This document shows, one piece after another, positions 15,357 to 23,345 of a stretch of 53,570 bases of DNA. Position 1 is the first letter of the stretch; each line of letters begins with the position of its first letter. The notes beneath the pieces are model-generated. The model was not told the DNA's origin. It saw nothing but the letters and a program-made list of their open reading frames with translations, and did not search any database. Source of the DNA: Actinopolymorpha alba DSM 45243 (GTDB lineage: Bacteria; Actinomycetota; Actinomycetes; Propionibacteriales; Actinopolymorphaceae); contig NZ_KB892778.1 of assembly GCF_000373925.1 (NCBI RefSeq), forward strand, positions 1-53,570, in the 5' to 3' direction. The translations under genes and the position numbers were made by a program.

Positions 15357-16220
15357 CTAGCCGCTTGTCGCGGACAGGTACGCAACGGCTGATCGGACGC
15401 GGCCTCGTCCCTGCTCGACCAGGGGACGGAGTCGGCCTATCAGCTCTTCGCGTTCGTGAGGTTCCAGAGCCTCCTCAATCGCGTCACCGAGGCTTGGCAC
15501 TTTGGGGTTCGGGACCGTGCGTAGGAAAGACTCCCAGGAGCGCGGGCCCGGAGATTTGACCTCGATGGTGAGCTGGAGCTGGATCTCGCCGAACCCGGCC
15601 TGCTCTGCCAACCGAACGAGGTCCCGCTCGTCGAAGTCGAGCATCGGGTCGCTGTCAGGTGGCTGGTTACGTTCGAACACCGAGCCGACCCGCTCGACGA
15701 GCGGCTCGAGGCCTGGGAGTTCGTACGCCCACAACCACCCAGGAGAGACTGGCCTGCTGAAGCTGTTGATCGGCTCGAAGAGTGAAACCCGCCCGCCGGG
15801 GCGCAGGACGCGGTAGAACTCCGCGAACGCCTGCTCCTTGTCCTTCACGTAGATCAGGACCGACCGTGTCGTCACAACGTCGACGGATCGGCTCTCGATC
15901 ACGGCCAGGTCGTCGGCCGACGCGAGCGCGAAGCGGCACCGGTCAGCGAGACCCAACTCCGACGCAGCGGACTCGCAGGTGTCCAGCAGGTCCTGGGAGA
16001 CGTCAGAGAACACGACCTTTCCAGCGCCGCGGTCCATGGCGCCAAAACCGATCAGGCCATCGCCGCAGCCAACATCCAACAAGGTCTCCCCGCCAAGGAG
16101 GCCGGCGTTGTCGAGCACCTTGTCGCGGATCCTGCCGAGGTACGCCAGTACCGGACGCCGATCCTCGTCAGGGAACCTCCGCGCCAAAAGCCAATCCGCC
16201 CACAGATCACGAGTACCCAC
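15357..16220 (-). CDS. Class I SAM-dependent methyltransferase
   Basis: 287 aa. Motif I LLDVGCGDGLIGFGA binds SAM; VVFSDVSQDLLDTCE is the acidic motif II; RFALASADDLAV and SVDVVTTRSVLIYV follow, then the YRVLRPGGRVSLFEP post-motif. The C-terminal ~100 residues form a helical substrate cap. Substrate unknown. GTG 16220 is chosen because GGAGG lies five bases upstream; the frame stays open a further 60 codons but that region is the promoter and start of the divergent membrane-protein gene. Confidence 0.85.
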   Translation of the reverse strand: MGTRDLWADWLLARRFPDEDRRPVLAYLGRIRDKVLDNAGLLGGETLLDVGCGDGLIGFGAMDRGAGKVVFSDVSQDLLDTCESAASELGLADRCRFALASADDLAVIESRSVDVVTTRSVLIYVKDKEQAFAEFYRVLRPGGRVSLFEPINSFSRPVSPGWLWAYELPGLEPLVERVGSVFERNQPPDSDPMLDFDERDLVRLAEQAGFGEIQLQLTIEVKSPGPRSWESFLRTVPNPKVPSLGDAIEEALEPHEREELIGRLRPLVEQGRGRVRSAVAYLSATSG

Positions 16221-16251
16221 GCTCACCTCCGCTAGCTGGCATGATCTTGCC

Positions 16252-16749
16252 GTGAGTTCGAGAAGGGCGTGGGTGCCCGGACAGCTTTTGGCCATGTTCA
16301 TCGTCTTGACCGCTGTCGGTCCGGCGATGTGGATGTTTCTGGCGGGCGGCGATCCAGATCTCGCGAGCCGGAAGGATGTGGCCGCGCAGCTCGCACAGCA
16401 CGAGGGCATACGTCTGCCGCTCCCGGTACGGCTGCCCGCCGGCTACGAGCCTCCCGACGACTACTCGGTCTCGGTCAATGAGGACGGCATCGCCTACGGG
16501 CGGGGCACACGGTTCCACCCGAGCGGAGAGGGGGCACCGAAGAATGCGGCAGTGGTCGTGCTGTGCACGCAAGGTGTTGAGGCTCCCGACCGGCCATGTG
16601 ACCCGCACCCATCAATGCGCTCCCTGGAACGAGTGGTCGACTCGACCGTCGTGGTGATATGGGCCGAGTACCCACCAACGGCCAGTCTCGACCAGTGGAG
16701 CTCGCTCGAACTCACCACCGACCTCAACAAGGTCCGCTGGCTCCACTGA
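16252..16749 (+). CDS. Membrane-anchored hypothetical protein
   Basis: 165 aa. Positive N-terminus (SSRRAW), one transmembrane segment LLAMFIVLTAVGPAMWMFLA at ~12-31, then a 130-residue extracytoplasmic part with LPLPVRLPAGYEPPDDYSVS, NAAVVVLCTQGVEA (possible disulphide with the later PCDPHP cysteine) and a beta-rich tail. No family recognised. GTG 16252 starts 31 bp from the divergent methyltransferase start; there is no ribosome binding site, so translation may be leaderless. Confidence 0.6.
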   Translation: MSSRRAWVPGQLLAMFIVLTAVGPAMWMFLAGGDPDLASRKDVAAQLAQHEGIRLPLPVRLPAGYEPPDDYSVSVNEDGIAYGRGTRFHPSGEGAPKNAAVVVLCTQGVEAPDRPCDPHPSMRSLERVVDSTVVVIWAEYPPTASLDQWSSLELTTDLNKVRWLH

Positions 16750-16802
16750 GGGTCGGGGTTCGACTGCCGCGACCGGCCAGTACCTCCGACCGCGCCTTGG
16801 GA

Positions 16803-16858
16803 TGTCGGTAAGACTCGTGCAACCAGGTACAGGGGATTGAGTTCGCCCAGGTCAGCGG
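16803..16858 (+). repeat. 56-nt inverted repeat, left arm
   Basis: Matches the reverse complement of 18775-18830 at 53 of 56 positions; similarity fades gradually inward (gctactgatgg against gctattgatcgg). The arms enclose the AraC and DHFR-family genes and an integrase remnant, about 2.03 kb in all. Core shared text: gtgcaaccaggtacagggga. Confidence 0.85.
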
Positions 16859-16912
16859 TGCTACTGATGGAACCATCCCGGCGCGCGATGCCGGCGGTGC
16901 GTCGGCGATGCT

Positions 16913-17758
16913 GTGGGCGTGGAGTACGTGTCCAGAGTGCCGCGACCGCCGCTGGACGGGCTGATCGACGACCTTTACTACCTGGAGGGTGCGCCGCCGT
17001 ACGCCCGGCTGACGCTGCCGCCGGCGCCGTCGGCGTTGCTCATCGTCAACCTCGGGGCGCCGTTCCGTATCCGCGCCGGCGCCGACATCGAGACGGCCGA
17101 GTACGCCGACGGCTGCGTGGTCACCATGCGCACCCGCGCGTTGGAGTTCGGCTATCCACTCCGGACCCGGTCCGTCGGCGTGCACGTCAAACCGTGGGGC
17201 CTGGCGCCGTTCCTGCCGATGCCCGCGGCCGAGCTGTGTGACCGGCCGGTGACGATAGAGCAGGTTTGGGGCCGGCCCGCCATTGCTGAGCTGCGCGACC
17301 GGCTGGCCACGGCGGACGGACCGCACGAGATGCTGACGCTGCTCGAGGAGGAGCTCATGCGACGGCTGTGCGAGACCGCCGGCTTGGGGCTGGTCCGCCA
17401 CACGAGCAGCGTCATCGCGGCGACCAGCGGAGCGGTGGCGATCGGCGACCTGAGCGTGGCAGCCGGTGTCAGCACCACTCATCTGGCGCAGCGGTTCAAG
17501 GAGCTCATCGGCGTCACTCCGAAGCGGCTGGCCCGTACCTACCGCTTCGTCGCCACCGTGTTCGCGATCGACCCCGCCGGACCGATCGACTGGGGCGACC
17601 TCGCCGGTGGCGCAGGCTACTTCGACCAGGCCCACTTCGGCCACGAGTTCCGGGCGTTCACCGGGCTCACGCCGACCCGGTACGTCGAAGTCCGGCGGCG
17701 GTTCCTGCGCGAACATCCCGGCCACGCGCTGGACGGCTGGCCGCTGCCGGCCGATTGA
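16913..17758 (+). CDS. AraC family transcriptional regulator
   Basis: 281 aa. The N-terminal ~150 residues are a sensory domain (LPPAPSALLIVNLGAPFRI, GVHVKPWGLAPFLPMP). The C-terminal domain has two helix-turn-helix units, AIGDLSVAAGVSTTHLAQRF followed by KELIGVTPKRLARTYRF, and then DLAGGAGYFDQAHFGHEFRA with the typical FTGLTPTRYVEVRR end. It most likely regulates the reductase gene 63 bp downstream, read in the same direction. GTG 16913 or 16919 are possible starts with no strong ribosome binding site. The pair lies between long inverted repeats. Confidence 0.85.
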   Translation: MGVEYVSRVPRPPLDGLIDDLYYLEGAPPYARLTLPPAPSALLIVNLGAPFRIRAGADIETAEYADGCVVTMRTRALEFGYPLRTRSVGVHVKPWGLAPFLPMPAAELCDRPVTIEQVWGRPAIAELRDRLATADGPHEMLTLLEEELMRRLCETAGLGLVRHTSSVIAATSGAVAIGDLSVAAGVSTTHLAQRFKELIGVTPKRLARTYRFVATVFAIDPAGPIDWGDLAGGAGYFDQAHFGHEFRAFTGLTPTRYVEVRRRFLREHPGHALDGWPLPAD

Positions 17759-17821
17759 TTTCTTACAAGAGCGACAGCTCACGAGACGCTAATTTGGGGC
17801 ACCCAAGCAGAGGAGAGCCCC

Positions 17822-18403
17822 GTGGGCAAGGTGGTCATGTACAGCTCGGTGTCGGTGGACGGCTTCATCGCGGACGAGAAAGACCAGCCCGGACCGCTGT
17901 TCGACTGGTTGACCAGCGGTGACGTCCCGTTGGACGAGAGCGGCGTGCTGAAGGTGTCGCAGACGTCCTACGACTACACCCGGGCGTACTGGGACCAGAT
18001 CGGAGTCACGATCGTCGGCCGCCACGTCTTCGACCTGACGGACGGCTGGGGCGGGAAGCCGCCGGGCGGCATCGACCACGTGGTCGTCGTGTCGCACCGG
18101 CCGATGCCCGAGGGCTGGGACCCCGAGGCGCCGTTTCACTTCGTCGACGGCGTCGAGGCAGCCGTGGCCAAGGCGCAGGAGCTTGCGGGTGACCGCATGG
18201 TCGAGGTCGCCGCTGGCGACGTCGGTGGCCAGGTGCTTGCCGCGGCCCTGATCGACGAGGTGCGCATGGACGTCGTACCCGTCGTGTTCGGGTCCGGCAA
18301 GCGCTACTTCGGGTCGGTCCACGCGCAGCACCTGTTGGAGGATCCTGACGTGGTGATTCAGGGCAACCGGGTGCTTCACCTGCGCTATCGGGTGCGCCGT
18401 TGA
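17822..18403 (+). CDS. Dihydrofolate reductase family protein (3 of 4)
   Basis: 193 aa. GKVVMYSSVSVDGFIAD, VTIVGRHVFDLTDGWGG, HVVVVSHRPMPEGW, MVEVAAGDVGGQVLAAALID, PVVFGSGKRYFGS and the closing LHLRYRVRR are the complete RibD C-terminal fold. Predicted NAD(P)H reductase. GTG 17822 has AGGAGAG eight bases upstream. It lies directly after the AraC gene and inside the 56-nt inverted repeats. Its last residues (LRYRVRR) are the same as those of the paralogue ending at 19509. Confidence 0.85.
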   Translation: MGKVVMYSSVSVDGFIADEKDQPGPLFDWLTSGDVPLDESGVLKVSQTSYDYTRAYWDQIGVTIVGRHVFDLTDGWGGKPPGGIDHVVVVSHRPMPEGWDPEAPFHFVDGVEAAVAKAQELAGDRMVEVAAGDVGGQVLAAALIDEVRMDVVPVVFGSGKRYFGSVHAQHLLEDPDVVIQGNRVLHLRYRVRR

Positions 18404-18608
18404 CCGATCTGAGCGGGTACGCGAAGAAGTCCACTGCGAACGGTGACACAAGATCGGGCCTCCGGCTGCGTTTGCGCATCGCTGTCCCTGGTCGGGCAGC
18501 CGACGCCGATCCGCCCCAGCACCTCACCTGCGGCAAGTTCAACTCAAGATCACTGGTTGCCGGTTTCCGTCGTATCTCGGCAGACCCCCGAACGGACTTG
18601 GCCTGAGC
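18404..18608. other. Gene-less stretch between DHFR-family gene and integrase remnant
   Basis: No coding sequence recognised. It lies inside the inverted-repeat unit. Confidence 0.3.
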
Positions 18609-18770
18609 GTGGCCCCGGGACTTTGGCCCGATCAACGCCCCGACGCCGCCCTCCTCCTCAACCGCCGCGGCGGCCGCCTCACCACGCGGGCCGTCGACCA
18701 ACTCATCGACGAACTCGCCACAGACGCCGACCTCGAAGACGCCGTCGGACGCCTCCCCACCGATCAATAG
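18609..18770 (+). pseudogene. XerC/D-like integrase fragment
   Basis: The frame opened by GTG 18609 reads DAALLLNRRGGRLTTRAVDQ then LIDELATDADLED before degenerating to a stop at 18768-18770. This is the segment just ahead of the HxxR motif in tyrosine recombinases (usual form LFLNRRGGRLSTRAV). Both catalytic motifs are missing. The stop lies five bases before the right inverted-repeat arm. Third integrase remnant in the window. Confidence 0.65.
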
Positions 18771-18774
18771 CGCG

Positions 18775-18830
18775 CCGCTGACCTCGGCGAACTCAATCCC
18801 CTGTACCTGGTTGCACAAGTCTTATCGACA
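18775..18830 (-). repeat. 56-nt inverted repeat, right arm
   Basis: Reverse complement of 16803-16858 with three mismatches. It lies immediately after the integrase fragment and about 95 bp before the next DHFR-family start. Confidence 0.85.
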
Positions 18831-18924
18831 CCCCGCCTTCCGGGCGCCGCGTCCACCGATGAGAACGCGGCGCGAAGCCGGTCTACTGCCAGAAGGTCAT
18901 TGGATCGATCTCCGGGAGGTACGC

Positions 18925-19509
18925 ATGTCCGCGACGGTTCTCTACATGTCGATGTCGCTCGACGGGTTCATCACCGGGCCCGACGACGGACCCGACAACG
19001 GGCTGGGAACCGGCGGTGAACGGCTACACGACTGGCTCATCAACAGCGCTGGGGAGCTGGTGCGGCCGTCCGGCCCGAGCGGCGACATTCTCGACGAGCT
19101 CTTCGCGACCGGGGCGGTTGTCGTCGGAAGGCGTACCGCCGAGATCGTCGACCACTGGGGCGGCGACCACCACAACGGCGTTCGCATCTTCGTGCCCAGC
19201 CACCGCCCGCCGAACGACGCGGTGGCGGCGTACCCACGCGTGACGTACGTGACCGACGGCATCGCCAGCGCAATGGCGCAGGCGAAGGAGGCGGCCGGCG
19301 GGCGGGACGTCCTCGTCCACGGCGCGTACACGGCGCAACGGGCCCTCGAGGCCGGCGTGCTCGACGAGTTGGAGATCCACCAGATCCCGGTGCTCCTCGG
19401 TAAGGGGCGCCGGCTGTTCGGCGAACTTCCCGCTGGGGTGGAGCTCGAGGTCCGGCGCGTGGTCGAAACCCCGGAGGCGACGCACCTCCGCTACCGCGTT
19501 CGCCGCTGA
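18925..19509 (+). CDS. Dihydrofolate reductase family protein (4 of 4)
   Basis: 194 aa. SATVLYMSMSLDGFITGPDD, AVVVGRRTAEIVDHWGG, RIFVPSHRPPNDAV, RDVLVHGAYTAQRALEAGVL, IPVLLGKGRRLFGEL and LRYRVRR. Predicted NAD(P)H-dependent reductase. ATG 18925 has GGGAGG five bases upstream, so the longer open frame to 18811 is not used. It is outside the inverted-repeat unit but close in type to the gene inside it. Confidence 0.87.
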   Translation: MSATVLYMSMSLDGFITGPDDGPDNGLGTGGERLHDWLINSAGELVRPSGPSGDILDELFATGAVVVGRRTAEIVDHWGGDHHNGVRIFVPSHRPPNDAVAAYPRVTYVTDGIASAMAQAKEAAGGRDVLVHGAYTAQRALEAGVLDELEIHQIPVLLGKGRRLFGELPAGVELEVRRVVETPEATHLRYRVRR

Positions 19510-19593
19510 GGCGCGAGCGGCCGGCCGAGCCCATCCACGTCGTCGCCTCCACGCCCGGCCCTACGTTGCTTGGCGAGCCATTAGATTGTCGCC

Positions 19594-20196
19594 ATGGGTG
19601 TCAGCGGGTGGCTGGACGAGGACCTACTGCGGTTCGTCGCGGCGCACCGGACGAGCTGGGTGACCAGTGGTGCGCTGGCCCTGATGGAGATCGGGACCAG
19701 CGCTACCGCGCTCGCCGTACTCGCTCTGCTTGCCATTGGCGTCGTGGTGGCTTGCCGGGCATACCCTGCGGCCGTTGCTGTGCCACTTGCCGTGATCGCC
19801 TCGACGGCTGCGACTGTGGGGCTCAAGCAGGTCATCGACCGGGCGCGGCCGCCCGCGGACCTCGCGCTCGTTCACGTCAGCGGCTTTGCGATGCCCTCGA
19901 CGCATGCGGCGGCTACGTCCGCCGCGGCCGCCGCCGTCGTGGTGGCCACGAGCTTCGCTGCGTCCCGATGGCGACTGCTCTGCGGGATCGTGCTTGCCGC
20001 AGGCACCACGCTCATTGGGTTCTTCCTGGTGTATCTCGGCGTGCATTGGCTCACCGATGTCCTGGCTGGATGGGTGCTGGGCATCGCAATCGGTTCAGGT
20101 GCGGGCTTCCTGTCGCGTTTCTTGCTTCGACGGGTGCGCGAAGGACTGCTGATCCTGAGGTCACGACGAGGTGTGACGGGCGTCCCTGGCGAGTAG
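19594..20196 (+). CDS. PAP2-family phosphatase, integral membrane
   Basis: 200 aa, about five to six membrane segments. The three-part catalytic signature is complete: KQVIDRARPP, MPSTHAAATSAAAAA (PSxH) and GVHWLTDVLAGW (HxxxD). Such enzymes remove phosphate from lipid phosphates such as undecaprenyl pyrophosphate or phosphatidic acid at the outer membrane face. A -10-like TAGATT ends six bases before ATG 19594 and no ribosome binding site is present, so the mRNA may be leaderless. Confidence 0.9.
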   Translation: MGVSGWLDEDLLRFVAAHRTSWVTSGALALMEIGTSATALAVLALLAIGVVVACRAYPAAVAVPLAVIASTAATVGLKQVIDRARPPADLALVHVSGFAMPSTHAAATSAAAAAVVVATSFAASRWRLLCGIVLAAGTTLIGFFLVYLGVHWLTDVLAGWVLGIAIGSGAGFLSRFLLRRVREGLLILRSRRGVTGVPGE

Positions 20197-20298
20197 CTGG
20201 GTAACGCTGAGGCGATGGATAGACGAGATCCGCGGTAGTGGTCTGCCGCCGCGCCTAGTGTGGGCAGAGCGGACCATGGCGGTGGAGAAACGGATGGG

Positions 20299-21126
20299 AT
20301 GGAGATTCAGGTGACGATGACGTCGGAAAGCTCGGACGGGTGGGGGATCGCCGCGCTGGATCTCGGCGCTTATCTTGAACGTATTGACCATCCGCGCGTG
20401 CGGCCCTCGAGTGAGTCGTTGCGGTCACTTCATGAAGCGCATGTGCGGACGATTCCGTTTGAGAACGTCGATGTCGTTCTCGGCACCCATCCCGGCATCG
20501 AGCTGGGTGTGATCAGCGACAAGCTGGTACGCCGCGGGCGTGGCGGGTATTGCTACGAGCACGCCCTATTGTTCGCCGCGGCTTTGGAACAGTTGGGTTT
20601 CCAGGTCGAGCGTCGCATTGCGCGGGTGCAACCGCACCGATCAGGTCCACGCACTCACATGATGCTCGCTGTCCGTGTCGATGGGGCGGACTTCCTTGCT
20701 GACGTGGGATTCGGCGCGGGTGTGCTGCGGCCGATGCCGCTTCACGATGGCGCAATCGTCGACCAGGCCGGGTGGAAGCACCGCATGAGTCGTACGAATT
20801 CGTTGTGGACATTGGAGAAACAGACCGCGCAGGGCTGGGAACCCCTTCACGCATCTGACGAGTCCGCGCAGCGACCCATCGACTATGAGGTCGCTCACCA
20901 TTACGTCTCGACGCATCCGCATTCGCCATTCACCGGGAAGCTGGTCGTCATACGTCTCGACGAGGGTGTGGGCCGGCGCCTGGTCGGTGACGAGCTCACG
21001 GTCGAGTTTGCCGACGGCCGGATTGAGACGACGCACGTCGCGCCGCACGAACGGGAGGCGACGTTGCGGGAGCTCGACGTCATTCTGGAACCAAAGGAGT
21101 ACGCCGCGCTACGAGATCTCGGCTGA
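20299..21126 (+). CDS. nat: Arylamine N-acetyltransferase
   Basis: 275 aa, the usual family length. Catalytic triad in order: Cys85 in RGGYCYEH, His120 in GPRTHMML, Asp135 in LADVGFGAG. The N-terminal helical bundle (AYLERIDHPRVRPSSESLRS, TIPFENVDV) and C-terminal barrel (HHYVSTHPHSPFTGKLVVI) are complete. It transfers acetyl from acetyl-CoA to arylamines or hydrazines. ATG 20299 has a weak GGAG 13 bases upstream; ATG 20317 is an alternative. Confidence 0.92.
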   Translation: MEIQVTMTSESSDGWGIAALDLGAYLERIDHPRVRPSSESLRSLHEAHVRTIPFENVDVVLGTHPGIELGVISDKLVRRGRGGYCYEHALLFAAALEQLGFQVERRIARVQPHRSGPRTHMMLAVRVDGADFLADVGFGAGVLRPMPLHDGAIVDQAGWKHRMSRTNSLWTLEKQTAQGWEPLHASDESAQRPIDYEVAHHYVSTHPHSPFTGKLVVIRLDEGVGRRLVGDELTVEFADGRIETTHVAPHEREATLRELDVILEPKEYAALRDLG

Positions 21127-21209
21127 GCGAAGGAGATCCGCTCGTGAGCGCCGCCCGGCCATAGTCAACGGATAGCAGCGCATGAGGGCGCTCCGCTACC
21201 GTGCACCAC

Positions 21210-22103
21210 ATGACCGCTCCGGAGGACTTCGAAGCCGCACCTGTTGTCATCCCCAACAGCGTTCTCACCCATGAGCACGTCCTGGTCGACTTCGGTGGCA
21301 CGGTCAGCCCTGGCGCTTATGAGGCAGACGAGGTTTTCGCGCTGGCAAGGCCGAAGCTGGACCAGGCGTACGCGCTGGGTTGCCGGCGACTGCTCGAGTG
21401 CACGCCTCGCCACCTCGGCCGGGATCCCGCGCTGCTGGCCCGCCTCGCCGACGCGACCGGGATCGAGATCTGGACCAACACCGGCATCTACGGCGCGGCC
21501 GGCCGCGTCGGCGTGCCGGATTATGCCCGGGTCCTGTCCGCCGAGCAGTTGGCGGACCGGTTCGTCTCCGAGCACGCCGACGGGATCGACGGCGTACGAC
21601 CGAGGTTCATCAAGACGGCGGTCCAGGACGGAGCGCTCGACGAACTCGACCGCAAACTTGTCCGGGCCGCAGCGCTCGCCGCCCGAGAGACCGGCCTCAC
21701 CGTCGCATCACACACCACTGGCGGCGCTGCCGCTCTGGAACAACTCGGCATCCTCGACGAGGTGGGGGTACCAGCGAGGCAGTTCGTCTGGGTGCACGCG
21801 CACGCGGAGGAGGACCCGGCGTACCACGAACAGGTGGGGCGGGCCGGCGCCTGGGTTGAGTTCGACGGACTGCGGTCAGGTGAGACGGACTGGCAGCGCA
21901 CCTGTGTCGAGCGGATGGCGGCGGCCGGACTGCTGGGTCGCACGCTGATTGCCAATGACAGCGGGTGGTATCACGTGGGGGAGCCCGGCGGCGGCGAGTT
22001 CCTGGGATACGCCTGCATCTATACCGACCTACTGCCCGCGCTCGATCCTTCCTGGCACCGCATTCTCATGGTCGACAACCCGAGCTCCGCATTTGGTGCG
22101 TGA
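21210..22103 (+). CDS. Phosphotriesterase-family metal hydrolase
   Basis: 297 aa amidohydrolase barrel. Metal ligands: HxH at His21/His23 (VLTHEHV), a carbamylated-lysine candidate in RPRFIKTAV, His in TVASHTTGG, His in WVHAHAEEDP, and the active-site Asp in LIANDSGW. The order and spacing match the PTE/parathion-hydrolase family, many of which are lactonases in nature. ATG 21210 was preferred to GTG 21201; a -10-like TACCGT lies just upstream and there is no ribosome binding site, as at the PAP2 gene. Confidence 0.88.
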   Translation: MTAPEDFEAAPVVIPNSVLTHEHVLVDFGGTVSPGAYEADEVFALARPKLDQAYALGCRRLLECTPRHLGRDPALLARLADATGIEIWTNTGIYGAAGRVGVPDYARVLSAEQLADRFVSEHADGIDGVRPRFIKTAVQDGALDELDRKLVRAAALAARETGLTVASHTTGGAAALEQLGILDEVGVPARQFVWVHAHAEEDPAYHEQVGRAGAWVEFDGLRSGETDWQRTCVERMAAAGLLGRTLIANDSGWYHVGEPGGGEFLGYACIYTDLLPALDPSWHRILMVDNPSSAFGA

Positions 22104-22175
22104 CCGCGCCGAGAGTCCCGGGATGGAGGTCGGACGGCCCTACTCCGGCCTTGTGCCGGCCAGAAGGCTGGTCGG

Positions 22176-23345
22176 GTGGGCCTCCGCCCTGGACTGGGCC
22201 GGCTTGTGCTCAGGACCCGGCGTTGCCTGCGGCATGCCGCACCGGCGATGGTGGGTTATATCGGGGTACGTGCTTTTGGCGTTGTTGTTCTTGCCGGGTG
22301 CGCGCTACTGGCCGGCGAGAATCCGTACCGTCTGCTGGCCGGCCGGTGGGATGCGGTGTGGTACGCGAGCATCGGCGAGCACGGCTATGGCCGCACGGTC
22401 TGGGTAGGCCACGGCCCGGTCCGCTCCGACCTGGCGTTCTTTCCGCTGTTCCCCGCTTTGGCAAGGGGCGTGTGCGAACTAAGCCCGCTGGACGTCATGG
22501 CCAGCGGACTGGTGGTCAGCTGGCTGGCCGCGCTGGTGGCGGCCTGGGGGATCTTCGCGGTCGGTGATCTGCTGTACGGGCGGCGTACCGGCACCGTACT
22601 CGCGATCGTCTGGGGCGCGGCGCCGGCCGCGGTGGTCCAGTCGATGGCGTACACCGAGTCGCTGTTCACGGCACTCACGGCATGGGCGGTGTACTGCGTA
22701 CTGACCAAACGCTGGATTGTGGCCGGGACGCTCACCCTCGCCGCCGGCCTGACCCGGCCGACGGCCGCTGCGGTGGTGGTGGCGATCTGGGTCGGCGCGG
22801 CGGTAGAGATCGTGCGGGACTGGCGCCGCGATCGCAGGCCGCAGTCGCTGTGCGGCCGCCCGCTGGTCGCCGCGCTGCTCGCACCGCTGGGACTGGCCGG
22901 CTACCTGCTGTGGGTGGGGACGCGGACCGGGCACCTCACCGGCTATGTCGAGGTCCAGCGGCAGTGGATCAAGTCGATGGACGCCGGTCAGGCGCTGCTG
23001 AAGCAGATCGAGCGACTGCTGACCGGCCCGGAACCCCTCGCAGGTGTAGCGGTCATCGTCGCACTTGTCGTAGCGCTGCTTCTGCTGGGTCTGAGTGTGC
23101 GACAGCGCCAGCCGCTACCGTTGCTGGCCCTTACCGTTGTGTTGCTGATATTCGCGCTGACCGGCACCGGCTACTTCAGCTCCCGGCCACGCCTTCTGCT
23201 GCCGGCATTCGGTCTGCTGTTACCCGTGGCCGCCGGATTGGCGAAAGCTCGGACACCGGTTGTCGTCGCGGTGTTGAGCCTGCTAGCGACCTCGTCCGCC
23301 GCGTACGGCGTCTACATGGTCCTTGTCGCTCATGCACCACCCTGA
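22176..23345 (+). CDS. PIG-V-type membrane mannosyltransferase family protein
   Basis: 389 aa with about nine to ten hydrophobic segments. The signature RWDAVWYASIGEHGYG followed by AFFPLFPALARG is that of bacterial relatives of GPI mannosyltransferase II, which use polyprenyl-phosphate mannose at the outer membrane face. Later loops hold YTESLFTALTAWAVY and AGLTRPTAAAVV. GTG 22176 used; the first clear membrane helix starts about 25 residues in. It overlaps the convergent TetR gene by 16 bp at the 3' end. Confidence 0.8.
   Translation: MGLRPGLGRLVLRTRRCLRHAAPAMVGYIGVRAFGVVVLAGCALLAGENPYRLLAGRWDAVWYASIGEHGYGRTVWVGHGPVRSDLAFFPLFPALARGVCELSPLDVMASGLVVSWLAALVAAWGIFAVGDLLYGRRTGTVLAIVWGAAPAAVVQSMAYTESLFTALTAWAVYCVLTKRWIVAGTLTLAAGLTRPTAAAVVVAIWVGAAVEIVRDWRRDRRPQSLCGRPLVAALLAPLGLAGYLLWVGTRTGHLTGYVEVQRQWIKSMDAGQALLKQIERLLTGPEPLAGVAVIVALVVALLLLGLSVRQRQPLPLLALTVVLLIFALTGTGYFSSRPRLLLPAFGLLLPVAAGLAKARTPVVVAVLSLLATSSAAYGVYMVLVAHAPP

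Noticed and set aside
16741-16790. ggggttcgact resembling a tRNA T loop before the left inverted repeat
   Set aside because: The stem bases do not pair and no other tRNA parts are present.
16724-17782. Long minus-strand open frame opposite the AraC gene
   Set aside because: Composition-driven shadow; the plus strand has the HTH motifs and proper family length.
18443-18781. 112-codon plus-strand open frame rich in arginine and proline
   Set aside because: Shadow of the integrase fragment frame; low complexity only.
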